Shown: positions 1-6,478, counted from the stretch's first letter. The stretch is 8,522 bases of DNA from Gammaproteobacteria bacterium UBA3532 (GCA_002376965.1 DFOV01000291.1:1-8522); one strand, 5' to 3'. Notes: generated by a model not told the origin, from the letters alone. Numbers and translations are program-made.

Positions 1-79
1 ATCAAATGACATCAGAATGAAAAATAAATGTCGATTTTTTGTTCAAATTCTGTCATAAAAGAGAAACAGTTATCGCTCA

Positions 80-95
80 CTATGTGTTCACATAG
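80..95. promoter_or_regulatory. Palindromic operator-like site
   Basis: CTATGTG, two bases TT, then CACATAG form a perfect 7-bp inverted repeat. It lies 76 bp before the start codon of the 63-residue gene. The size and symmetry fit a site for a dimeric repressor or activator. The right half-site CACATAG recurs at 108-114. No regulator gene is visible next to it, so the binding protein is unknown. The symmetry is seen directly; the operator role is inferred. Confidence 0.45.
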
Positions 96-118
96 ATAGT
101 ACGTGTTCACATAGATAG
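84..118. repeat. 16-bp direct repeat, 19-bp period
   Basis: GTGTTCACATAGATAG occurs at 84-99 and again, identical, at 103-118, separated by three bases. The first copy overlaps the palindrome at 80-95, so the second copy supplies an extra half-site. A 19-bp period is close to two helical turns and would put both copies on the same DNA face. This fits tandem binding sites upstream of the 63-residue gene, or a recent short duplication. Confidence 0.7.
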
Positions 119-171
119 AAAACATGTGCTAAGCAAATAACTGCGAGATATTGAAAATAAGGAGATCGTTT

Positions 172-363
172 ATGAAAGCGCTCGATAATGACTGTTATCA
201 TGATGCCGTTCGTTATGGTCGACCAGCAAATGCCACGGTAAACGGCCAGCGGTTAAGTGGATACCTTCTCGGAAATCGATTTGTTTTTTTAAATGGCGAA
301 GATCGGGCTGTTCTGGAATGCCTTCCCGGTGAATTTGCTCAGTTAAAAGTATGGCGTAAATAG
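172..363 (+). CDS. Small conserved-looking protein of unknown function (63 aa)
   Basis: I do not recognise this protein. The ATG at 172 is chosen because AAGGAG at 159-164 sits seven bases upstream, an excellent ribosome binding site; an in-frame TTG at 151 lies before that site and is unlikely. The product is soluble, with no signal peptide or membrane segment. Residues 21-60 alternate short hydrophobic stretches with Gly and Asn turns (NGQRLSG, GNRFVFLNG), suggesting a small beta-rich fold, and the tail is basic (KVWRK). It has two cysteines, C8 and C50. It stands alone, with repeated operator-like sites upstream and a weak hairpin about 60 bp downstream, so it is probably a separately regulated single-gene unit. 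The strong ribosome binding site argues that it is really translated; the function is open. Confidence 0.6.
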   Translation: MKALDNDCYHDAVRYGRPANATVNGQRLSGYLLGNRFVFLNGEDRAVLECLPGEFAQLKVWRK

Positions 364-421
364 CCACGACTAATATATTTGCCAACGCCGAGTGACACTG
401 CTTCCTAATAGAGAGGTAGCA

Positions 422-445
422 TGTTAGGGAGATACTCCTCTAACA
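422..445 (+). other. Weak hairpin downstream of the small gene
   Basis: TGTTAG (422-427) pairs with CTAACA (440-445), and GGAG (428-431) pairs with CTCC (435-438), leaving a three-base loop and one bulged T at 439. No T-run follows, so it is not a standard factor-independent terminator. It may protect the 3' end of the small gene's mRNA or mark a Rho-dependent end. Confidence 0.3.
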
Positions 446-639
446 ATGTCTTATAGTGGTTGGTATGCATGTGATAAGCATATTTTGCTCGTCATGGGGC
501 CTCCTTACCTTCAAATTCCTCTTTCTTTTCTGTTCCTGTCCTTGTATTTCGTTTGAAAAATGGTCTAGTTCGGATAGCTATCTTCTGGCAGTTTGGGTAT
601 ATAATTTATTCGGAGCTGTTATACTCTGTGGCGGCTTTT

Positions 640-668
640 TAGAGCCTGTTTATCTGTGGTACTAAAAT
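640..668 (+). promoter_or_regulatory. Possible sigma-70 promoter for phnP (weak)
   Basis: TAAAAT at 663-668 matches five of six bases of the -10 consensus, and TAGAGC at 640-645 matches three of six of the -35 at 17-bp spacing. Initiation near 675 would give a leader of about 19 bases before the phnP ATG. It is the best candidate close to the gene, but the -35 is poor. Confidence 0.25.
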
Positions 669-693
669 TTTTGTAATACAGGGATCTTATTTG

Positions 694-1446
694 ATGAAGT
701 TGACTTTGCTTGGAACAGCCAATGCCGCCAGTATTCCAGTTTATGGATGTGAATGCGTTGCTTGCCAACGAGCAATGGTTGATCCTTTCTATCGGAGACT
801 AAATTGTAGCGCTTTACTTGAATTTGATGATCAAAAAATTCTGATTGACGCTGGTTTGCCGGATATTACTGCCAGGTTTACCCCAGGCGAACTAACAAAG
901 GTGCTCATCACCCACTATCATCCCGATCATGTTCAGGGACTTTTGCATTTACGATGGGGGGCAGGTTTCAATATTCAGGTGTTGAGCCCCAAAGATCCAG
1001 TTGGTTTTGCCGACCTCTACCGTCACCCCGGTATTCTCGATTTCAGTTCGCGTTTGAGTGCTTTTGAGCCATATCAGATGGATAATCTTGAAATTACGCC
1101 GTTGCCTCTACTGCACAGCAAACAAACATTGGGTTACGCTTTTCGTCACAACGGCAAGCATTTCGCCTATTTGACCGATACTGCCGGATTGCCACTGGAT
1201 ACAGTTCATTACCTTGCTCAGAATCGGTTGGATGTTATGGTGATTGACTGTGCTTTCCCGCCAGGGCTTGCTGGGCCACTTAACCACAATGATATTGATA
1301 TGGCGATATTATTGCACCAAGCGATAAAACCGAAAAAATCGGTTTTATCGCATATCAGTCACGAACTGGATTGCTGGCTGTTGGATAACGAAGAGTACCT
1401 GCCGTCGGGCATTGTTATTGGTCACGACGGACAGGTTCTGCGTTAA
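694..1446 (+). CDS. phnP: Phosphoribosyl 1,2-cyclic phosphate phosphodiesterase PhnP
   Basis: This is a cytosolic metallo-beta-lactamase-fold enzyme that opens 5-phosphoribosyl 1,2-cyclic phosphate to ribose 1,5-bisphosphate, the step after the C-P lyase in phosphonate breakdown. The 250 residues match E. coli PhnP in length and nearly end to end. Catalytic metal ligands are present: H74, H76, D78, H79 (HYHPDH), H141, D162 and H220. The PhnP-specific structural zinc site is also complete: C19, C21, C24 and H223. From memory of the E. coli numbering, all are offset by two. The ATG at 694 is preferred over the TTG at 691, with GGGA at 681-684 as ribosome binding site. It stands alone here with no other phn gene, so it may clear cyclic ribose phosphates more generally; PhnP family enzymes also act on 2',3'-cyclic nucleotides. 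Its 3' part contains a perfect hairpin (1321-1351), and it ends 15 bp from the convergent c-di-GMP gene. Confidence 0.93.
   Translation: MKLTLLGTANAASIPVYGCECVACQRAMVDPFYRRLNCSALLEFDDQKILIDAGLPDITARFTPGELTKVLITHYHPDHVQGLLHLRWGAGFNIQVLSPKDPVGFADLYRHPGILDFSSRLSAFEPYQMDNLEITPLPLLHSKQTLGYAFRHNGKHFAYLTDTAGLPLDTVHYLAQNRLDVMVIDCAFPPGLAGPLNHNDIDMAILLHQAIKPKKSVLSHISHELDCWLLDNEEYLPSGIVIGHDGQVLR
1321..1351. repeat. Perfect 13-bp inverted repeat inside phnP
   Basis: GCGATAAAACCGA (1321-1333), loop AAAAA (1334-1338), then the exact complement TCGGTTTTATCGC (1339-1351). It lies in the coding sequence for AIKPKKSVLSH of PhnP, about 95 bases before its stop codon and 111 bases past the stop of the opposing c-di-GMP gene. 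The core reads AAAACCG-loop-CGGTTTT on both strands, like a weak bidirectional terminator with an A-tract and a T-tract. It could end the leftward transcript or fold in the phnP mRNA. The repeat is certain; its role is inferred. Confidence 0.6.
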
Positions 1447-1461
1447 ATCTGGTCTATCTCG

Positions 1462-4400
1462 TTACATTTCGTTAAGCAGGCAGGGTTTGTGAATGCCAAA
1501 TCCCTGCAGGTAGTCCACCCCCATTGCCGTTAACAATTGTTTTAAATGCTTGTTTTCCACGCGCTCAGCAATGGTCTTTTTGCCCATAAAATGGCCAATT
1601 TCATTAATGGATTTCACCACAGCAGAATCATTGGGGTTTGTCATCATGTCCGCAACAAAGGCGCCATCAATCTTAATGTAATCTACTGGGAGCTGGGCTA
1701 GATAGGCATAAGACGAAAAGCCGCTGCCAAAATCATCCAGTGAGAAGGTTACGCCGGTCTGTTTCAATTTTTGAATCACGACCGCAGCGTTCGATAGTTT
1801 AGATATGGCGGCGGTTTCTGTTACTTCGAAGCACAGCTTGTTGGTTGGGATATTCCGTTGTCGAATCTCGTCGATGATATATTCAGTTGAGTGCACGTCA
1901 TTTAATGTTTGACCCGACAGGTTGATGGCTAAGTGGCCAAATTCGCCAAATCTGTCGCGATTATTGTCCAGCCATTCAAATACATTGTGCACAACCCAGC
2001 GATCTATCGCTGGCATGCGGTTATAGAGCTCTGCGGAGGCGATAAACTCAGAGGGGAGGATTATCTGGTTGTCCTCATCGCGAATGCCGAGCAAAATTTC
2101 GTAGTGAGGAGCCGTGTTGCCAATAGCGGCTGCAATTTTCTGCGAGCGTAGCTCAAAACGGCCTTTATCCAACAGTGAATCCAGCTGTACTACCCAGCTC
2201 ATGATTCGGTTGCGAACTTTGATCTCTTTGTCATCGGCATGATAGAGCTGGTATCGGTTTCTACCCGCATCTTTGGCTGCGAAACAGGCCGAGTCGGCTT
2301 GTTTAAGCAGGGTTACCGAATCAGCACTGGCTTTGGTTATTGGCGTGACGCCTATACTTGCGGTAATGCGAAATTGCTTGTCTTCCCAGCTGAAGGCGTG
2401 CTTGGGAATGTTTTGCAAGCAACTCTCCGCACATTTTATACCGTTTTCCAGGCTACAGCGCTGGAGTAGTATCCCAAATTCGTCGCCACCAAGGCGACAT
2501 ACCAGGCCGTGGTTTTTAACGATCTTGCGTAGAACGACGGCGACTTGACGCAACAGTTCGTCGCCCGCATTGTGGCCACAGTTGTTATTGACGATTTTGA
2601 ATTGGTCCAGATCGATATAAAGCAAGCAATGAATATGACTTTCTGTTTTTGCCGATTTGAGGTAATCGTTGATCTTACGATCAAACTCTTTGCGATTACT
2701 AAGCTTGGTAAGCTCATCGTGCGTCGCTTTGTATTCAAGCTGTTTATACATTTTTTGCAGCATGGGGTAGCTGGCTCGATCCACCAGTGGCATGTCTGGC
2801 ATATCCATAACGGAGGTGCTTGATTGGAACAGCTGGAGTGCCAACTCTTCCAGAGATATATCCGCTACTTTTATCCCGCGTCCATTCACAAATATGTATT
2901 GATCCCGTGTTTCGCTGAACCAGATCAGTTTGGACTTTTGGACGTCATTGTTTTGCCCGCGAACTTGAACCCAGTCACCCACCTCCAAGCGCGAGGCCTG
3001 CTGCAGCCAGGTGTTCCATTCTTGACCACTCAGTTCCTTGGGCGGCGGCACCTTGATTTTTGCATGATCTTCCTGAGGCTTGTAGTCGATTGTCAGCTGT
3101 TGATAGTGTTCCGAAACATCTTCACCCTGGGCAATATTTTGTCCTAAGTCCAATAGCACTTTAATATTGTTTTTCTGTTGGATGGTGTCAGATGATGTCG
3201 CTCTGAGGGTTTTGGTTACAATATCAAGCAGCTCAACCAGGTCTCGGTGTTGGTACTCTTGATGCTGCTCTTTATCCAGAAGGTTGATCAGATCTTCTGC
3301 CTGGTTGAGGTGTCGTTTGGCGCTATCGCTATGCTCACCTTCGCGCACCGACGTCAGCCATAGTACTTCGAACCAGCCGATAGCAAGCAGATCAACCAGG
3401 GCTGATGGAAGTTGTCGACCGGCCATGCGTCGTCCGAGCTGCTCGTTCATAAATGTACGGTTTTTACGAGCATGCTGCTGATTTTCAGAAGCTTTAATGA
3501 TCCGCGATATACGGGCATTGTAACCTTCGGTTAGACGTTTTACCCACTCATCAAATACTTCGGCGATTTCTTCAAAGACGGTGAGGTCTTTGTCAAACTC
3601 ATTTAAAATTCGGGTGATGCTCTCGGCAATTTTCTGCTCCAATGACTTATTGACGACTTTACCTTGCTCTTCCATCAGCACACCAAGCCGTGCCAAGCGG
3701 TTTAACACCACACGAGCGACATGTTCTTTATTACTGAAAAAGCTGGGATCGATTGTCGCGACCTTAAGTAATGGAACTTCAAGCTTTTTGACCCAAGGTT
3801 TAATCGCTTCTGGTAGTAACTCGTCGATGAGAATAGCTTCAATCAGTCCTTCCAATAATCCAATGTCATCACTAATCGCCTTAGCCGCTTTACTCGCTTC
3901 GTTATCACCTGATAGCTGTTCTTCGATTCGGTATTGGAGGTTCCCTTGCTTGACTTCCTCTGGCGACAACGATTCGATTTGCTTTTGCATCTCGTTCAAG
4001 GTGTGCCATAACTGCTCATTGCTCACCGCTGCCGCTCGCTGTTCGGCCGAAGGCTGTGGGTGTGGAATGGCCAATTCTCCAAGGTCGCCATTTTCTGCAG
4101 GCGCTGCATTGGGCGCGTCGGTGACCGCTTGATTGGCACCCAAAGAAACGGGTTGGCGTAGGCTATGTAACATGCCTGTTGCCGCGTTAGATAAATGCTC
4201 GGTTTTTAAAGGTGACGCTTTTTCTTCGGCATCCATATAGGCCTTTTCAGTTGCTGGACTGCTTTGACCTCCGAGTGATACGGCTTGTCGCTGCCCAACT
4301 GGCCGGATCTCTGGCTTCAAATCAGGCAATACATGGTTGTCTATCAGCAGCTGATTGACCGATTGGTAAATACTCTCCAAGTACTCAACAAGAAACTGTT

Positions 4401-5319
4401 CAAAGCGTGAATGGACGACTTTTCGAGCGGTCGATTCCATCCTTACCGGGCGAATGGCGACGCTAAAAGCATTGGCAAACTCCGCCGGAGCCAGCGGATT
4501 ATTGGACTTATCTATGTTTTGCTTAACCAGCACAGATAGGCGAGACTCCAGCTCGTAAAGAAGGCCTTTATAACGGGTTTCTGCTCGTGTACTGAGTTGA
4601 GCCGAAGACAACCACTCCTCAAACTCATTGTCTTCAACTATCGACAGTTCATCCGCCGCGAAATCGAGCAGCCCGTTATTTGCCTTGGGTTTGACCTTAC
4701 CAAGTTCACGAAAAGCGTTTGTGACTTCAGAGCGGTATTTCACCTGAATGCGTTGATTCATTCGATTCAGCGATTTTATCGCAGCTTCACATTCGTTGAA
4801 CTCTTTATTGCTATAGGCGTGTTGGCGCTTGTCTTCCAAGGCTTGCTCAAGCACTACGACCAGTTTATGGCTGAAGTCGGGCAGCAAACTTTCAAGTTGG
4901 TGCAAGCATTTTTCACGAATTCCGTCGGCATTAGCGACAGTTTTTGTCTCAGCGGGCTTTTCTGCTTTCGGTGCCTGGTGTGAAACAAATTCTTCTAGAG
5001 CGCGAATAACATATTGAGGCGGCTCATGAAAGGCGATACCCATTGACTCTTCGCTTGAGCGAGCGACGATGGCTGCAACGCGAAAGTGGCGCTCTCGGCC
5101 TTGCTGGGGAATGATATATTCCAGGCTGATGGATTGTCCGCGTTGGAAGCTCTCTTGCCAGCGCATTACCGACTGCAGGCTACTTTCATCTTTTGATAGC
5201 AGCATGCCGCCCTTACAGCAGTCTAGCACTCGGCAAGGAATATCTGGTTGATCCGGCATGGTGATCCGTGCCGCGATGTCGATTGCGTGCCGTTGATATC
5301 GGCGTTTATCCGTAGCCAT
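1462..5319 (-). CDS. PilZ-DUF1631-GGDEF-EAL cyclic-di-GMP signalling protein
   Basis: A 1285-residue soluble protein with four parts. PilZ (about 1-115) has R6xxxR10 and D33-C-C-K-G-G38, so it should bind c-di-GMP, with Cys replacing the usual Ser/Ala. DUF1631 (about 135-830) is split by a Pro/Ala-rich linker (about 335-430) and ends in a small beta domain (VGDWV...FVNGRGIKV). GGDEF (about 862-1025) has an intact GGDEF (944-948) and DLDQFK; the inhibitory I-site RxxD is replaced by KNHG (935-938). EAL (about 1045-1285) keeps N1133, E1165-V-T-E1168, D1195-D1196, K1216, E1252 and Q1272, but its signature reads E1074-ILL-G1078, with Gly for the usual Arg. It is therefore a likely bifunctional or one-sided c-di-GMP enzyme with a sensor arm. 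The ATG at 5319 is chosen over the TTG at 5328 because AGGA lies nine bases upstream. No membrane segment is seen. It converges with phnP and diverges from the 5516 gene. The closeness of flagellar genes suggests, but does not prove, a motility role. Confidence 0.9.
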   Translation of the reverse strand: MATDKRRYQRHAIDIAARITMPDQPDIPCRVLDCCKGGMLLSKDESSLQSVMRWQESFQRGQSISLEYIIPQQGRERHFRVAAIVARSSEESMGIAFHEPPQYVIRALEEFVSHQAPKAEKPAETKTVANADGIREKCLHQLESLLPDFSHKLVVVLEQALEDKRQHAYSNKEFNECEAAIKSLNRMNQRIQVKYRSEVTNAFRELGKVKPKANNGLLDFAADELSIVEDNEFEEWLSSAQLSTRAETRYKGLLYELESRLSVLVKQNIDKSNNPLAPAEFANAFSVAIRPVRMESTARKVVHSRFEQFLVEYLESIYQSVNQLLIDNHVLPDLKPEIRPVGQRQAVSLGGQSSPATEKAYMDAEEKASPLKTEHLSNAATGMLHSLRQPVSLGANQAVTDAPNAAPAENGDLGELAIPHPQPSAEQRAAAVSNEQLWHTLNEMQKQIESLSPEEVKQGNLQYRIEEQLSGDNEASKAAKAISDDIGLLEGLIEAILIDELLPEAIKPWVKKLEVPLLKVATIDPSFFSNKEHVARVVLNRLARLGVLMEEQGKVVNKSLEQKIAESITRILNEFDKDLTVFEEIAEVFDEWVKRLTEGYNARISRIIKASENQQHARKNRTFMNEQLGRRMAGRQLPSALVDLLAIGWFEVLWLTSVREGEHSDSAKRHLNQAEDLINLLDKEQHQEYQHRDLVELLDIVTKTLRATSSDTIQQKNNIKVLLDLGQNIAQGEDVSEHYQQLTIDYKPQEDHAKIKVPPPKELSGQEWNTWLQQASRLEVGDWVQVRGQNNDVQKSKLIWFSETRDQYIFVNGRGIKVADISLEELALQLFQSSTSVMDMPDMPLVDRASYPMLQKMYKQLEYKATHDELTKLSNRKEFDRKINDYLKSAKTESHIHCLLYIDLDQFKIVNNNCGHNAGDELLRQVAVVLRKIVKNHGLVCRLGGDEFGILLQRCSLENGIKCAESCLQNIPKHAFSWEDKQFRITASIGVTPITKASADSVTLLKQADSACFAAKDAGRNRYQLYHADDKEIKVRNRIMSWVVQLDSLLDKGRFELRSQKIAAAIGNTAPHYEILLGIRDEDNQIILPSEFIASAELYNRMPAIDRWVVHNVFEWLDNNRDRFGEFGHLAINLSGQTLNDVHSTEYIIDEIRQRNIPTNKLCFEVTETAAISKLSNAAVVIQKLKQTGVTFSLDDFGSGFSSYAYLAQLPVDYIKIDGAFVADMMTNPNDSAVVKSINEIGHFMGKKTIAERVENKHLKQLLTAMGVDYLQGFGIHKPCLLNEM

Positions 5320-5448
5320 GTCCTTCAATCCTACTGTTTAATCTGACTATTGAGTTGTGAATAATGTAAGTTTAGGTGCCGCTTAAAAAATATACCAATA
5401 AATTCCAGCCAGATATTGGCCTAACCTGGCCGGATACATGGTCTTGCG

Positions 5449-5486
5449 CTAAATGCATAGCCTTTTGCTAAACACATAGCCTTTTG
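5449..5486. repeat. 19-bp tandem repeat upstream of the 320-residue gene
   Basis: CTAAATGCATAGCCTTTTG (5449-5467) is followed directly by CTAAACACATAGCCTTTTG (5468-5486), with 17 of 19 bases identical. It ends 29 bp before the ATG and overlaps the best promoter candidate. The head-to-tail copies in phase with two helical turns fit a repeated regulator site, or simple slippage. Confidence 0.65.
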
Positions 5487-5493
5487 CCATACT
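5465..5493 (+). promoter_or_regulatory. Possible sigma-70 promoter for the 320-residue gene
   Basis: TTGCTA at 5465-5470 (four of six) and CATACT at 5488-5493 (four of six) are separated by exactly 17 bp. Initiation near 5500 would leave a short leader that includes the ribosome binding site at 5505-5510. Its -35 comes from the junction of the two 19-bp repeats. Moderate match only. Confidence 0.3.
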
Positions 5494-5515
5494 CGTTTTT
5501 TTGCGGGGGAATATC

Positions 5516-6478
5516 ATGGTACTTACCTACGCTGAGCTGGTTGAGCAAACACAGCAATTGTGTCGGCAAATTGCTGACGATCCTGAACAGCGCTTGGCTG
5601 TTAGGGAGCGCTTTTATCAACGTTATGGTCACGTCATTTTCGGCGGTAATGGTTATGGCAATTCTGAGCTGGCTTTCATGCGTTGGGAAATTGACCGAAA
5701 GGTGCTCAATCCGCTTACAGATAATGTTCACCCTGGGAGTCCTTGGTGGCGCAATGTCAATTTACAGTTTATTTATTTTTCCGAGCTGGCCGGAAAAATG
5801 AAAGAGTATGGAGTGAATGACAAGTCGGCACCGACTCCGGTACATATGTGGCTCAATTACATTGAGCAGCCAAGTGAAGTCAGCTGGTATCGGGCTCACA
5901 ACAGCAGTATCTTAATGTCTAGTCAGATGCACTATCAGGATCTCCTCAGAGAAAATGAGTATGAGCAAGACTTTATCAACCGTGCGCTATATCGCTTGAT
6001 GTATGCCCAGGCGATGGTTGAAGAAGCGACGATTTTTGGCGATCTTGGCAAAATCTCTGCTAACCCCAGGGGCATGGCTGTGAAGCTGATCACCAGCTTG
6101 AATGGTTTTTACCCAAAGCAATATCCGCTTACCGCAGCAGACGAGGAGTGCATAGAAGGAAAGGGGGTTGGCCTTGAAGAATGGGAGGTCAAAGAAATGG
6201 ATGAGTATCTGATTCTACCGCGTATCCGCCAGCTCTATATTAACGCCGCCCACTGGAATCAGCTGACATTCTGCGCCCTTTATGGCGAACACAATAAGCC
6301 AAGCTATGCTAATCCCGCATTCACCCAAACCGAGCCTGCTGCTATTGAGTCCTACGCCGCTGTTCTGCCAATGTTAAGAAAGCCGACCTTATATCAGGTG
6401 CTTTGGACAAGCTTCAAAATCTGGCTTCGCAAGGTGTTTATTAAGCCTAAGAAGCCAGCGGTTTCTAGTCAGAGCTGA
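5516..6478 (+). CDS. Conserved-type protein of unknown function (320 aa)
   Basis: I cannot assign a named family. The ATG at 5516 follows GGGGGA (5505-5510) with five bases between; a TTG at 5501 lies upstream of that site and is unlikely. The protein looks soluble and mostly helical, with no signal peptide. Motif-like stretches dense in aromatic residues and glycine look conserved: RYGHVIFGGNGYGNSE (36-51), GSPWWRNVN (74-82), PTPVHMWLNYIEQP (106-119), SWYRAHNSSI (123-132) and ALYRLMYAQAMVEE (157-170). The last 30 residues change character: aromatic and basic (LWTSFKIWLRKVFIKPKK, 296-313), a likely amphipathic helix that could touch the inner face of the membrane. It is divergent from the c-di-GMP gene across 196 bp and overlaps the 3' end of flgT by 14 bp. 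The even coding pattern and good ribosome binding site make it a real gene; an enzyme role is possible but not shown. Confidence 0.85.
   Translation: MVLTYAELVEQTQQLCRQIADDPEQRLAVRERFYQRYGHVIFGGNGYGNSELAFMRWEIDRKVLNPLTDNVHPGSPWWRNVNLQFIYFSELAGKMKEYGVNDKSAPTPVHMWLNYIEQPSEVSWYRAHNSSILMSSQMHYQDLLRENEYEQDFINRALYRLMYAQAMVEEATIFGDLGKISANPRGMAVKLITSLNGFYPKQYPLTAADEECIEGKGVGLEEWEVKEMDEYLILPRIRQLYINAAHWNQLTFCALYGEHNKPSYANPAFTQTEPAAIESYAAVLPMLRKPTLYQVLWTSFKIWLRKVFIKPKKPAVSSQS

Larger units (their letters stand above)
364..693. other. Intergenic gap of 330 bp
   Basis: No convincing gene lies here. The stretch holds one weak hairpin (422-445), a perfect TATAAT at 600-605 without a good -35 box at normal spacing, and a weak possible phnP promoter at 640-668. 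A 69-codon open frame at 456-665 was considered and set aside, because it begins with GTG, lacks a ribosome binding site and encodes only a Phe/Leu/Cys/Ser-rich string. A small RNA cannot be ruled out. Confidence 0.5.
5320..5515. other. Divergent intergenic region, 196 bp
   Basis: This region separates the start of the c-di-GMP gene from the start of the 320-residue gene, so it must carry promoters for both directions. It is AT-rich near 5380-5400, has short GGCC-containing repeats at 5418-5431, and ends in a 19-bp tandem repeat. I could not pick a convincing leftward promoter. Confidence 0.5.

Noticed and set aside
80..95. CRP/Vfr binding site
   Set aside because: TGTG and CACA are present, but only two bases separate them; the CRP consensus TGTGA-N6-TCACA needs six, so the geometry is wrong.
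151..171. TTG start adding seven residues to the small protein
   Set aside because: It lies upstream of the AAGGAG ribosome binding site, which serves the ATG at 172.
456..665. 69-codon open frame with a hydrophobic product
   Set aside because: It starts with GTG (next ATG at 465), has no ribosome binding site, and its composition (Phe, Leu, Cys, Ser, Trp) is what AT-rich non-coding DNA gives by chance.
1321..1351. Standard strong factor-independent terminator
   Set aside because: The full 13-bp stem is not followed by a T-run on either strand; only the shorter AAAACCG/CGGTTTT core resembles a terminator, so it is reported as a hairpin of unknown role.
3581..4132. 183-codon open frame on the plus strand
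   Set aside because: It lies wholly inside the DUF1631 coding region on the other strand, has a Ser/Cys-rich composition typical of an antisense shadow, and the minus-strand domain match is clear.
1462..5319. LapD-like degenerate receptor
   Set aside because: GGDEF is intact, most EAL residues remain, and there are no membrane or periplasmic parts, so it does not fit LapD despite the altered EAL motif.
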